Notes: a model not told the origin generated them from the sequence alone. Counted from the first letter of the stretch, positions 14,587 to 22,978 are shown. The stretch is DNA of 64,000 bases from Hungatella sp. (GCA_009712635.1 WASS01000020.1:1063208-1127207); one strand, 5' to 3'. Program-made: numbers and translations.

Positions 14587-15900
14587 TTAATACTCCTTCC
14601 ATTCCTTTACTACCTCATCCTCCAGCCGGCTTGCAGTATCCCGGTTTAAGGGCATCACTCTGCCATGGTACTGATAGTAAAGGAGGTTTGACCAGAGAAC
14701 TTCAAACCCACCCTTGTCATATTCAGCTGCTGTCGGTAGATAACTGGAGCATCCATTTGTATAACCATTGAAAAATAACATGGGATTATTGCTTTTCTTC
14801 CAGACTTTAACTGCAATATCAGACATGACTTCACTTGGAACACCGCAGAGACAGCCGTCATTGACTGTGAAAAACTGTATTTCAATTTCGGCCCTCTGCC
14901 TTTTTTCTCCCTTGTTCCGTAATCTCTCCACTTCCATTAACCACCCGTTCCCATCAATCCTCGCCATTTCCCATGCTTCGGCTGCGATTTCCCTTGCCCT
15001 TTTCAAGTCCGGAACATCAGCATAAAAAGACGACTTTACAGAAAACATGGATATTCTGGAGACAGGCTTTGGTTTTATCAGGTCTACAACCGGATGAAGG
15101 GATTCACAGACGGCCTCTGCCATATCATGCAATGCCTTCTGGCTCTGTGCGTCAGATCTTTCTTTCATCTGAACACTGATGTTCATTAAATGTTCCTCTG
15201 CCGGATGGGTTTCCAGATAGTCTGCATTTTCCTTGCGGTATCTGGGCTTTACATCTCCGGAAGCCCCTTGCACCATTATTACATTACAGCCATATCTTCG
15301 CTCCAGAGCTTCTCTTGCCTCCCCGAAATAATCCGGCGATATCAGGTAATTATCTGCCATTAGAACATTGCAGTGAGCAGTTATCCTGACTATCAGAACT
15401 TTTATTTTTTCCTCATTTTCTCCGCATACCTTTAATATTCCAATTCGTGGATCAATTGGCTGGCCACTTCCCCTTCGGTTAATTCCAACCGTATTTTCAG
15501 CAATTCCCCACCCTGCGTATACGGGAACCATGGATTCCTCCGCATTCTTTACTCCTGAAAGAATTGACTGGCACACATAATCATAATACTCTTTTTCCGC
15601 TGCAGCATTGGGAGCGGCGTGTGTATGGGAAAAGCATATCATGACCTGGTCCATTTTGACGTTTAACAGCTCTGCAACCATCTTTCTTAAATAACTGGTC
15701 AGCGCGACGGTAAAACCCAGGCTGTCAATTGTTATAAAGCAGAATCGTTCCTCGTTTTTTTTCATAACAAGAATCTGGGTCTTTAAATCCTTGATGACTC
15801 CCCTTGAGCAGTTGTCAATCCGTGCGTCATATCCTGCCATCTGCACCGGTTTTTCCGGTGTTATGATTCGTTCCTCATATCCCATATATGTATGATCCAT
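14587..15900 (-). CDS. neutral/alkaline ceramidase-like protein
   Basis: 437 residues related to the N-terminal domain of neutral/alkaline non-lysosomal ceramidases. The opening GYEERIITPEKPVQMAGYDAR, the FSHTHAAPNAA metal-site His pair and the later AHCNVLM and GASGDVKP segments follow that family's order. Known ceramidases are secreted and use a Ser in a GDVSPN-type motif. Here there is no signal peptide and Lys replaces that Ser. A cytoplasmic metal-dependent hydrolase of another amide or ester is therefore more likely. The start follows GGGGAGG. It appears monocistronic. Confidence 0.65.
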   Translation of the reverse strand: MDHTYMGYEERIITPEKPVQMAGYDARIDNCSRGVIKDLKTQILVMKKNEERFCFITIDSLGFTVALTSYLRKMVAELLNVKMDQVMICFSHTHAAPNAAAEKEYYDYVCQSILSGVKNAEESMVPVYAGWGIAENTVGINRRGSGQPIDPRIGILKVCGENEEKIKVLIVRITAHCNVLMADNYLISPDYFGEAREALERRYGCNVIMVQGASGDVKPRYRKENADYLETHPAEEHLMNISVQMKERSDAQSQKALHDMAEAVCESLHPVVDLIKPKPVSRISMFSVKSSFYADVPDLKRAREIAAEAWEMARIDGNGWLMEVERLRNKGEKRQRAEIEIQFFTVNDGCLCGVPSEVMSDIAVKVWKKSNNPMLFFNGYTNGCSSYLPTAAEYDKGGFEVLWSNLLYYQYHGRVMPLNRDTASRLEDEVVKEWKEY

Positions 15901-15986
15901 CTTTATTTCCTCCCCTTACGGCTTTTAAAGTTATTGTATCCTTGTCTTCTTAAGAATTCAATGTACCGTTTGTTTCTGTATTATTT

Positions 15987-16019
15987 TATATAAAATAACG
16001 GAGCTGCATCCGCAGCCCC
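15987..16019 (-). terminator. Rho-independent terminator after the CD3324-like gene
   Basis: On the minus strand GGGGCTGC-GGAT-GCAGCTCC (one G-U pair in RNA) is followed by GTTATTTTAT. It lies 6 bases after the stop codon of the gene at 16026. Confidence 0.7.
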
Positions 16020-16025
16020 GCCCAT

Positions 16026-16289
16026 TTATTGATCATATATAATTTTTCTGATTGCGGAAAGAGAAAGGCAGTATTTCATTGCCAGGACTTCCATGGAACT
16101 GCCCGTTTGGTACTTGTTCCTGATTTCACTATTTCTCTGTTTTAACTCGTTTCTGTACCCGGTCTTCTCTCCCCATTGTTTTCTCTGCTCACAAAGAGCA
16201 GGGATATAGAGATATTCTCCCTGAATATACTTCTGTAATTCCCTGATCAGTTCTTCAGGAAGAATTGTTTTTGCATTGATATATTTCAT
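16026..16289 (-). CDS. CD3324-like (Mor-type) small DNA-binding protein
   Basis: 87 residues of the CD3324 type. The N-terminal INAKTILPEELIRELQKYIQG and YLYIPALCEQRKQWGEKTGYR form the dimer part; the C-terminal SSMEVLAMKYCLSLSAIRKIIYDQ is a helix-turn-helix as in the Mor/C phage activator family. Such proteins are common and uncharacterised in Clostridia and presumably bind DNA. The start is set by AGGAGG. It is flanked by a terminator downstream and a long hairpin 40 bases upstream, so it may be controlled by attenuation. Confidence 0.8.
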   Translation of the reverse strand: MKYINAKTILPEELIRELQKYIQGEYLYIPALCEQRKQWGEKTGYRNELKQRNSEIRNKYQTGSSMEVLAMKYCLSLSAIRKIIYDQ

Positions 16290-16326
16290 GCTGGCTTCCT
16301 CCTATTTTTTAAGTCAGAAGGCAAAA

Positions 16327-16386
16327 CCGGCATTATTTCAGTGACGGAACTCACTCCATGCAATTGTCACTGAAACTGCCGTTTTT
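16327..16386. other. long hairpin with T runs on both strands
   Basis: CGGCATTATTTCAGTGAC pairs with GTCACTGAAACTGCCG (16329-16345 with 16366-16381, one small bulge) around a 20-base loop. TTTTT follows on the plus strand and GGTTTTG on the minus strand. On the minus strand it lies in the leader of the CD3324-like gene. On the plus strand no coding gene runs into it. Confidence 0.6.
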
Positions 16387-16507
16387 GCATGGAGCCAACC
16401 ATCGTTTTTTCTTTTCTTATTGATACACATAAATTCTCCTTAAAAATAGGATCTATTACTTTTTATTCATAAAATAGTAATTAATATACTAAATTTTTTA
16501 ACATTTA

Positions 16508-16536
16508 TTTCCTATAGATGAAACATATGATATAAT
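16508..16536 (+). promoter_or_regulatory. promoter of the GntR gene
   Basis: A perfect TATAAT at 16531-16536 with a weak TTTCCT 17 bases upstream. The predicted start of transcription is at or just before 16543. Confidence 0.5.
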
Positions 16537-16549
16537 TAGTGTCAGTTAA

Positions 16550-17341
16550 ATGATTATGTTAAAAGAAAGGAGGAATTATGAAAATCAATTGCTGCCCTGT
16601 GATTTTCATAATTACTTTACTATGGGGAAAGTTCCGGCTTATATGGTTGTTCATGATTTAATTAAATTGAAGATTAAAGATGGAACCTATCCTGTTTCAG
16701 AATTCCTTCCTACAGAACCAGAGCTTGAAAAGATATACAAAGTGAGCCGCACTACTATCAGAACTGCCATGGAAATCCTGAAGGATGAAGGTCTTGTTGA
16801 AATCAGGCAGGGGAGGGGTACAATCGTACTGGACTCCAGAGCTATTCAATCTTTAAACAAAGTCACCTCAGTCACTGAATGTCTTCGCAACAGGGGATTT
16901 GATGTCCGAACTAAAAGCATGTATATTGATGTTATTCACGCCACAGAAAGGCTGGGAAAAGAGCTTAATCAGCCTATAGGTACCCCAATAGCCAGAATAC
17001 AGCGAATTCAACTGATTAATGAAAAACCAATAGCCATCATTAAAGATTACTTACCCTATGCTCTGGTTCCCAATATAGAGCAGTTTACAAACAAATTCAA
17101 CGGTCTCTATGAATTTTTAGAGCAGCAATATCATTTGGAGATCGAATCTGCTGACGACAAAATCTTTGCAAAATCTGCTGACTTTGCAGAATCAGAGATG
17201 CTGGCGGTTCTGCCGGGAACTGCGCTTTTGTGCATCCAGCGGATCTGCTATAAGGGAGAGCAACCAATCTTTTCTGATGATGTATGCATTCTGGGCGATC
17301 AATATGAACTTTCTATTTCATCCAAAGGCCGATATAAATAA
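16550..17341 (+). CDS. GntR family regulator, HutC/UTRA type
   Basis: A winged-helix domain (GKVPAYMVVHDLIKLKI to GLVEIRQGRGTIVLD, residues ~25-103) is followed by a UTRA ligand-binding domain (~residues 115-263). Recognition helix: YKVSRTTIRTAMEIL. HutC-type members bind operators as dimers and release on binding sugars, amino acids or similar. The start is uncertain. 16550 is only ~7 bases from the predicted transcription start and has no ribosome site, while the conserved part begins near the in-frame ATG at 16622, also without a site. The only strong site (AAAGGAGG) serves an out-of-frame ATG at 16578. Its targets are not evident. Confidence 0.82.
   Translation: MIMLKERRNYENQLLPCDFHNYFTMGKVPAYMVVHDLIKLKIKDGTYPVSEFLPTEPELEKIYKVSRTTIRTAMEILKDEGLVEIRQGRGTIVLDSRAIQSLNKVTSVTECLRNRGFDVRTKSMYIDVIHATERLGKELNQPIGTPIARIQRIQLINEKPIAIIKDYLPYALVPNIEQFTNKFNGLYEFLEQQYHLEIESADDKIFAKSADFAESEMLAVLPGTALLCIQRICYKGEQPIFSDDVCILGDQYELSISSKGRYK
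16578..16661 (+). other. 27-codon overlapping frame with strong ribosome site
   Basis: AAAGAAAGGAGGAATT-ATG opens a +1 frame encoding MKINCCPVIFIITLLWGKF and eight more residues, entirely inside the GntR 5' region. It ends after the in-frame ATG at 16622. It could be a leader peptide, or the sign of an indel near the GntR start. Confidence 0.35.
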
Positions 17342-17348
17342 ATTTCGC

Positions 17349-17387
17349 TGGGTCCTTCCTGCAGTCATCGATTTTTTATCTGCAGAA
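17349..17387. other. inverted repeat between convergent genes
   Basis: CCTTCCTGCAG and CTGCAGAAAGG form a hairpin in the 59 bases between the GntR and GTPase-NYN stop codons. No clear T run follows on either strand, so it may be a weak bidirectional terminator. Confidence 0.35.
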
Positions 17388-17400
17388 AGGGTCCTTGCAA

Positions 17401-20049
17401 TTATGATTCTTTCCTGCCCACTTCTTTTAACTGTTCTTTTGTTTCTTCTGACAGAGAATCAAGCAGATAATTTCGCTGACTTGGTCTGGATTCCTGAAAA
17501 TCTTCTGCCACTCTCTTATTTGCCGCTTCCATCTCAATCTTTAATTCTCTGGCAGATAACAGGGCACATCCGGCTCCCCTTACGATCATCTGCTGCAGAC
17601 CATCGGAGGTAGCTACCGTAATCCGGTATTTTCCATTGTTATCATGAGCAAATCTTTCTATATAATGATCGGCTGTCTGCGCTTCTTTCGTATATACTAA
17701 ATGGATATTGTGATAGGCAATCATTTCTTCCCTGTGTTCTTTTACCCGATATGCATCAAATACGGCTATGATTCGGCATTTGCGGATCGCCTGATAATTA
17801 CACAGCTGATCCAGAAGCTTCATTCTTGCACCATCCATATTATCTTTTGCCAGTTCGGCAAGTTCCGGCCATGCAAATACAATGTTATAACCATCTACAA
17901 GGAGGTATTCTTCCCGATGCTCTGCCTGCCGTGGTTCATGATAGACAGGCTCCCGGCGCACCTCATACACAGACCGTTTTCTCTTCCATTCTGTCCGCTT
18001 CCCTCTGTTTGCATAAAAGGTGCTTTCAATAATCCGGTCGATTTCTTCCAGACTCATAAGTGGTGCTTCCCGGCTGGCTGTATGGCTGTCTCTTGTCTCC
18101 TCATTCGCAGCTGACTGGGTCAGTTTTAAAAATGGTTCCAGATGCATGTGGTTTTTTACCTGATCCCAGGGAACTACGAATCCAGCACCATGAGAGCAGA
18201 ATACGGACCCGGAGGGATTGTCCGGATCGGTTTCTGAATTATAACCGGATAACTTTATTACATCTTCCGCATTATGGCATGGCTCATAGCCTTTTAACGT
18301 ACAAAACAGCCTTCCCATCCCTCTGGAATATGCAGATACCTCTTTCTGGTAATTTCTCATGGTAAATACCGGAGCACTGCCGGTAAGAATTGCGGTTACA
18401 CCATCTGTATGGGTAATCTCACAGGTTCCAGACATCTTTTCGATGTCTGTCATAGCTCTTCCAACCAGATTTTCCGGCAGTTCCAGGGTAAAACCATAAT
18501 AGGGCTCCAGCAGCACCGACTGTGCTTCTTTTAAGCCCTGCCGCACCGCCCGGTATGTGGCTTCCCTGAAATCTCCGCCTTCTGTATGTTTTTGATGAGC
18601 TTTCCCCGACACAAGGGTAATTCTCATATCTGTAATTGCAGATCCGGTGAGTACGCCTTTATGATTTTTTTCCTCCAGATGAGTCAGTACAAGTTTCTGG
18701 TAGTTTTTGGCCAGCAGATCCTCACTGCAGGCTAAACAAAATTCCATACCACTGCCTTGTTCCCCAGGCTCAAGCAAAAGATGAACCTCCGCATAATGTC
18801 TCAGGGGTTCAAAATGTCCCACACCTTCCACAGGGTTTTCAATGGTCTCTTTGTACACAATTCTTCCGGTATCAAAGGACACCTCCACTCCAAACCGTTC
18901 TAAGATCAGAGTTTTTAATATCTCAATCTGTATTTCTCCCATGATCTGAGCCTGAATCTCCTGTAGGTGTTCATCCCATACAATATGAAGCTCCGGCTCC
19001 TCTTCTTCCAACTGGCGGAGCTTTGGAAGCATCTGTCTCGGGTCATAGCCTTCCGGTAATACAATCTGATAAGACAGAACGGGTTCTAACACCGGTGATT
19101 CATAGGCTGCTTCAAAACCAAGCCCCTCGCCTGGTCTGGTCTGGGTAAGCCCGGTTACTGCACAGATACAGCCGGGAGTAACTTCATTCACTGCCTCGTA
19201 TTTTTCTCCGGAATAGATGCGGATCTGGTTGATTTTTTCCTCCCAGACTCCATTGGTCAGGGTATTTTTTACACTGAGGGATCCGCCGGTAAGCTTTAAG
19301 TGCGTCAGCCGGTTTCCCTGGTCATCTCTTGTTATTTTAAATATTTTTGCTCCCAATTCTTGGGGGTACTCAGGAATCAGGGCATAATCGCTGATTCCTT
19401 TCAGCAGTGCTTCTATTCCCTGTAATTTTAGAGCAGAACCGAAAAAGCAGGGAAATACAGTCCGGCTTTTAATTCCCTGCCGGATCTTGTCCCCGCTTAC
19501 CAGGCCGGTCTCTAAATATTCATCCATCATGCTTTCGCTGCACATGGCAAGCTGATCATAAAAGCCATCGGTATCATTCAGAGAAAAATCGATACAGCTG
19601 TCATGAAGCTGCTTTTTGACCTCACTCATTAATCTGTGCTGATCGGCAGCCGGCTGATCCATCTTATTTATAAAAAGGTAAACAGGAATCTGGTACATGG
19701 ATAAAAGACGCCATAAAGTTCTGGTGTGTCCCTGTACTCCGTCTGCGCCGCTGATTACCAGTATGGCATAGTCCAGCACGCGAAGGGTCCGCTCCATCTC
19801 CGCACTGAAGTCTACATGCCCCGGAGTATCTAAAAGGGTAATTTTAAGATCTCCCATCTCAAAAACTGCCTGTTTGGAAAATATGGTGATCCCTCTGGCT
19901 TTTTCCAGCTCATAGGTGTCTAAAAATGTATTTTTATTGTCAACTCTTCCTGGCTTTCCGATCTTTCCGCTTGCATAAAGAATTCCTTCTGACAGCGTGG
20001 TCTTACCTGCATCGACATGAGCCAGTATTCCTATGGTTAATTGTTTCAT
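17401..20049 (-). CDS. Tet(M)-like ribosome GTPase fused to a YacP/Rae1-type NYN nuclease domain
   Basis: 882 residues, against about 640 for Tet(M). Residues 1-~650 follow EF-G/Tet(M) order: G1 AHVDAGKTT, G2 RGITIF, G3 DTPGH, G4 NKMD, then domains II, III, IV and V (GSAITDMRITLV for domain IV, EPYYGFTLELPENLVG for V). From about 715 a NYN domain follows. It carries LLVDGYN, IIAVFDA, EAQTADHYIE and TVATSDG, the acidic residues that define YacP/Rae1. Rae1 of Bacillus is a ribosome-dependent A-site mRNA endonuclease, so a GTPase delivering or gating a nuclease at the ribosome is a reasonable inference. It is not a standard tetracycline resistance gene. It converges with GntR. Confidence 0.85.
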   Translation of the reverse strand: MKQLTIGILAHVDAGKTTLSEGILYASGKIGKPGRVDNKNTFLDTYELEKARGITIFSKQAVFEMGDLKITLLDTPGHVDFSAEMERTLRVLDYAILVISGADGVQGHTRTLWRLLSMYQIPVYLFINKMDQPAADQHRLMSEVKKQLHDSCIDFSLNDTDGFYDQLAMCSESMMDEYLETGLVSGDKIRQGIKSRTVFPCFFGSALKLQGIEALLKGISDYALIPEYPQELGAKIFKITRDDQGNRLTHLKLTGGSLSVKNTLTNGVWEEKINQIRIYSGEKYEAVNEVTPGCICAVTGLTQTRPGEGLGFEAAYESPVLEPVLSYQIVLPEGYDPRQMLPKLRQLEEEEPELHIVWDEHLQEIQAQIMGEIQIEILKTLILERFGVEVSFDTGRIVYKETIENPVEGVGHFEPLRHYAEVHLLLEPGEQGSGMEFCLACSEDLLAKNYQKLVLTHLEEKNHKGVLTGSAITDMRITLVSGKAHQKHTEGGDFREATYRAVRQGLKEAQSVLLEPYYGFTLELPENLVGRAMTDIEKMSGTCEITHTDGVTAILTGSAPVFTMRNYQKEVSAYSRGMGRLFCTLKGYEPCHNAEDVIKLSGYNSETDPDNPSGSVFCSHGAGFVVPWDQVKNHMHLEPFLKLTQSAANEETRDSHTASREAPLMSLEEIDRIIESTFYANRGKRTEWKRKRSVYEVRREPVYHEPRQAEHREEYLLVDGYNIVFAWPELAELAKDNMDGARMKLLDQLCNYQAIRKCRIIAVFDAYRVKEHREEMIAYHNIHLVYTKEAQTADHYIERFAHDNNGKYRITVATSDGLQQMIVRGAGCALLSARELKIEMEAANKRVAEDFQESRPSQRNYLLDSLSEETKEQLKEVGRKES

Positions 20050-20110
20050 AATATTTTACGAATCCTTTGTGCCATTATTTCTTGTCTGATTTGTCTTTAT
20101 TATCATACCA

Positions 20111-20138
20111 GTTTCCCGTAATTTTGTATACGGGAAGA
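20111..20138. promoter_or_regulatory. inverted repeat upstream of the GTPase-NYN gene
   Basis: TTCCCGTA and TACGGGAA (20113-20120 with 20129-20136) lie next to a TATGATAAT-like -10 element (on the minus strand, near 20100-20108). A regulator binding here could block the promoter of the gene at 20049. It could alternatively be a weak terminator of the GNAT gene. Confidence 0.4.
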
Positions 20139-20190
20139 TCATAATTCAACCGGACTCTGACACAAAGTTTTTATTGTCAGCAAAGCTTAA

Positions 20191-20616
20191 TTAAGTCCTG
20201 TTCCAGACCATCTCATACTCCACTTCCCCGCTTTCGATGTCCTCCTGTTTTTCAGTTACAAGAAAACCTTCTCTTAAATAAAAATTTACTGCACGTTGAT
20301 TTTTTTCATACACCTTTAACGATAATTCATTGTGATTTTCTTTTACATGATGAAGCAGCTGCCTTCCGATTCCCCTGGACTGATTGTCTTTAGAAATAAA
20401 AATGCCAGCAATGTAATTGTTCATCAGACCAATAAATCCCTCTATGCTTCCATTGTCTTCATACACATAAACAGATGCTTTTGGAAGTATCTCCATTACT
20501 TCGTCAAAGTGATCCTGCCAATAGCTTTTTTTAATAAAATCATGAGCCTGTACATTTGTCTCAAGCCATAACTCCATTATCCGGTTTAAATCTTCCGCCT
20601 GAAAGTCTCTTACCAT
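20191..20616 (-). CDS. GNAT N-acetyltransferase
   Basis: A 141-residue GNAT. It shows MVRDFQAEDLNRIMELWLETN (strand 1 and helix), IEGFIGLMNNYIAGIFIS, the acetyl-CoA loop NQSRGIGRQLLHHV and NQRAVNFYLREGF. This combination resembles the YjaB/PhnO-like N-acetyltransferases of unknown substrate. The start is set by AAAGGAG. It precedes the GTPase-NYN gene by 141 bases that contain a palindrome and a promoter-like box, so the two may be separate units. Confidence 0.86.
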   Translation of the reverse strand: MVRDFQAEDLNRIMELWLETNVQAHDFIKKSYWQDHFDEVMEILPKASVYVYEDNGSIEGFIGLMNNYIAGIFISKDNQSRGIGRQLLHHVKENHNELSLKVYEKNQRAVNFYLREGFLVTEKQEDIESGEVEYEMVWNRT

Positions 20617-20644
20617 TTTCCTAACTCCTTTGTTCTTCGATTTA

Positions 20645-20697
20645 TTAAAAAAACAGATAACTCTGATGTGTGACTCACAAAGAGCTATCTGTTTTCC
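20645..20697 (-). terminator. Rho-independent terminator after the DUF4397 gene
   Basis: On the minus strand AACAGATAGCTCT pairs with AGAGTTATCTGTT (one G-U pair) around a 16-base loop and is followed by seven Ts. Confidence 0.8.
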
Positions 20698-20719
20698 CTT
20701 ACTAATTCAAAGTTATACC

Positions 20720-21343
20720 TTAAATTTCATCCATTGTCAAGAGAACCTCCAACTGAGGATCTCCCTGGAGCAACCCGACTGCATAAATTGTATTAAGACT
20801 GTTTTCCGTTAATGGGACATTGGGGATTTCCAACACTATGTCTGATGACCCTGCCGGTCTGACCTGTAAAGTAAGTTCCATGGGGTCAGCGGCGATGTAG
20901 GGGGTGATCTGTTTAAATGCGACATTGGGGAAGATCACAGTTCCGTCCTGGAGTGTGATATCTACGGCTGGCGCATCTGGAGAAAGATGTATAAAACGAA
21001 CCATGGCTTTTCCTGGAATGACATCACTGCCCCCATCTGTGATAGAAAGCAGGCTGATATTATCAGGAGTTCCCACTGCTGCTACAGTGAGCATGACATC
21101 CGGCTCTACAGGAAGCATGTTGGCAACAATGGGATTATCCTGAGTTCCCGCCACATAAAGAGTAACTTTATAGGTTCCTTCCTGTACGGGTAAGTAATCT
21201 GTAAAATCTCCATAAGCAAGATTATCAATAATCATCTCATCATCCACGTATATGTCAACATTCGGTGCATTGGGAACTGTGTGCATGACACGCACATAGC
21301 CTACTTGTACTTCATCTGACGGTCTGGTTGTGTACTGATCCAT
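20720..21343 (-). CDS. DUF4397 domain protein
   Basis: 207 residues made of two tandem beta-sandwich-like repeats: VGYVRVMHTVPNAPNVDIYVDD at ~14 and VRFIHLSPDAPAVDITLQDG at ~114. Each is followed by a YLPVQEGTYKVTLYVAGT-like strand pair. DUF4397 proteins are usually exported surface or spore-coat associated proteins. This one has no signal peptide or anchor, so it may stay inside the cell or be taken into a coat. The start is set by GAGAGG. It lies 71 bases after the GGDEF gene and has its own terminator. Confidence 0.8.
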   Translation of the reverse strand: MDQYTTRPSDEVQVGYVRVMHTVPNAPNVDIYVDDEMIIDNLAYGDFTDYLPVQEGTYKVTLYVAGTQDNPIVANMLPVEPDVMLTVAAVGTPDNISLLSITDGGSDVIPGKAMVRFIHLSPDAPAVDITLQDGTVIFPNVAFKQITPYIAADPMELTLQVRPAGSSDIVLEIPNVPLTENSLNTIYAVGLLQGDPQLEVLLTMDEI

Positions 21344-21414
21344 ATGATACCTCTCGATTTATATATACGGTATAATATATGCTCACAAGAGAGGAAGTGA
21401 CCGGATTTTCCTTT

Positions 21415-22353
21415 TTATTCCATACGGTAAAAATATGTTTCTGTTCCCTTCTGCTGCTTTGCCGTATACATGGCGGCATCCGCTTTTACAAGCAGCTGGT
21501 CTATGGTTTCTGCATCAATTGGATAAAAGCTGATTCCTCCGCTTATGGACAGAGAGATGGTTATGTTCTGGATCTTCACCGGTTTTTTGGTAAGTTTCAC
21601 GATTCTGGAGGCAACAACTTTATAATTGTCAACATCTTTCATGTCGGGCAGAAGAATAACAAATTCATCTCCTCCATACCTGCATACCATATCACTTTCT
21701 CGTGCTGACTTCTCAAGCAGCTGGGATATATGAATCAGTACCTTATCCCCAAACTCATGACCATAGGTATCATTAATGGATTTGAATTTATTGACATCGC
21801 AAAAAATCAGCCCCAAAAGAGTCTTATTCCTTTTGGCCTGGAGAAGTAAGCTGGATGAGACTTCATAGAATAAACTTCGGTTTGCAGCGCCCGTTAATTT
21901 ATCATGATATGCCAGCTTTTGTATGATCTTTTCCTTTTCCTTCAGTTCCCTGTTGGTATCCCATAATTTATTTACATAAGATTTTAACTGCTTAATCTGA
22001 TTAAACTGACTGGTAACATTCATGAATTCCAACTGTATAAAATGTTTATCTTCATTTTCAATTCTGCTCATTTTCAGATTAAAGTGATCGGAATTATTTA
22101 ACATCTGCTTATGGATTGCACCGGAAAAGAAACGGATCGTTCCCTGCTCTATCACATCATAAAAAGCATCCAGATAATATCTCATACTAAAATTAGGCAG
22201 GATATCAACAATCGGCTGATTGAGAATATCATACCGTTTTAGATTTGTAATATCTTCCATGTAATAATTCCAGTAAATAATCTGCAGTTCCTCATTTAAC
22301 AGAACAATCCCCTCATTAAGGTTGTCCAGTACCTGATATAATAATTTATTCAT
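21415..22353 (-). CDS. PAS-GGDEF diguanylate cyclase
   Basis: 312 residues. The N-terminal PAS-like domain (LDNLNEGIVLLNEELQIIYWN) and a short coiled coil (~125-150) are followed by a GGDEF domain (~150-312). The active loop CRYGGDEFVILL is intact, and an RESD inhibitory site stands at the right place before it, so it should make c-di-GMP and be product-inhibited. It has no membrane segment. The start overlaps the end of the CheC-like gene by 8 bases; the CheY-CheC-GGDEF genes form one operon. Confidence 0.88.
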   Translation of the reverse strand: MNKLLYQVLDNLNEGIVLLNEELQIIYWNYYMEDITNLKRYDILNQPIVDILPNFSMRYYLDAFYDVIEQGTIRFFSGAIHKQMLNNSDHFNLKMSRIENEDKHFIQLEFMNVTSQFNQIKQLKSYVNKLWDTNRELKEKEKIIQKLAYHDKLTGAANRSLFYEVSSSLLLQAKRNKTLLGLIFCDVNKFKSINDTYGHEFGDKVLIHISQLLEKSARESDMVCRYGGDEFVILLPDMKDVDNYKVVASRIVKLTKKPVKIQNITISLSISGGISFYPIDAETIDQLLVKADAAMYTAKQQKGTETYFYRME

Positions 22354-22978
22354 ATAATGATTCCTCTAGCTTGTGAATCCTCGTTAATAAATCATTGATT
22401 GAATGAAGGGATAAGTCAACGATAATTGCCCCTTCTATTTCTGTATCCCCAATAACAAAGGTTATATATAAAATCAACACATATACATTATCAGTATTCC
22501 GATAGTCATACTTAAATTCCATGGCATTAAAAAGCCTGACCTCCGGCAGCGTATATTTAAAGCTGATATTTAAAAGATTTCCCGTCTCTCCTATAATGCA
22601 GTTTAATATAATATTGCCAATTTCTTTAATAATATCAAAATCAACATCATTAAAATCCATATCGTCACTGTCGTTTTGCTCTTCCTGCAGACAGAGACTG
22701 ATAAATGTTTTCATCTTTTCCGCTGAAAATATAAGACTTGCTTTTCCTGTATAATTTTCTTTAAATGAAAGAGTAGATACCATAAGTGTGCCGTTCTTCT
22801 TCATGGAAATATACTCGTCAATTGCATAGGATTCGGAAGAAGCTTTCAAAATTTTAACATTAGGTACGTTTAGATGTATTTTTTGTCCAACTATATCCGA
22901 TAAAATACCAGCTGCACGACCGACACTGATGTTAAACAGCTCCTTTAAAATATCCTGTGTCATATCACTGTTTCCCAT
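22346..22978 (-). CDS. CheC-like chemotaxis phosphatase
   Basis: 210 residues with two CheC phosphatase signatures: LKELFNISVGRAAGIL near residue 10 and IIKEIGNIILNCIIG near 113 (E-x-x-N pattern in both). CheC proteins dephosphorylate CheY-P; some have lost activity and act as adaptors. Both Glu-Asn pairs are kept here, so activity is likely. It overlaps CheY upstream by 14 bases and the GGDEF gene downstream by 8, which argues for translational coupling and a joint task. Confidence 0.83.
   Translation of the reverse strand: MGNSDMTQDILKELFNISVGRAAGILSDIVGQKIHLNVPNVKILKASSESYAIDEYISMKKNGTLMVSTLSFKENYTGKASLIFSAEKMKTFISLCLQEEQNDSDDMDFNDVDFDIIKEIGNIILNCIIGETGNLLNISFKYTLPEVRLFNAMEFKYDYRNTDNVYVLILYITFVIGDTEIEGAIIVDLSLHSINDLLTRIHKLEESLYE

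Noticed and set aside
17701-18365. Several plus-strand frames of 60-137 codons
   Set aside because: All lie opposite the GTPase-NYN gene and show the codon pattern of a shadow.
17401-20049. Plain tetracycline resistance gene of the tet(M)/tet(W) type
   Set aside because: The protein is about 240 residues longer than Tet(M) and carries a NYN nuclease domain, so a resistance label would mislead even though the GTPase part is related.
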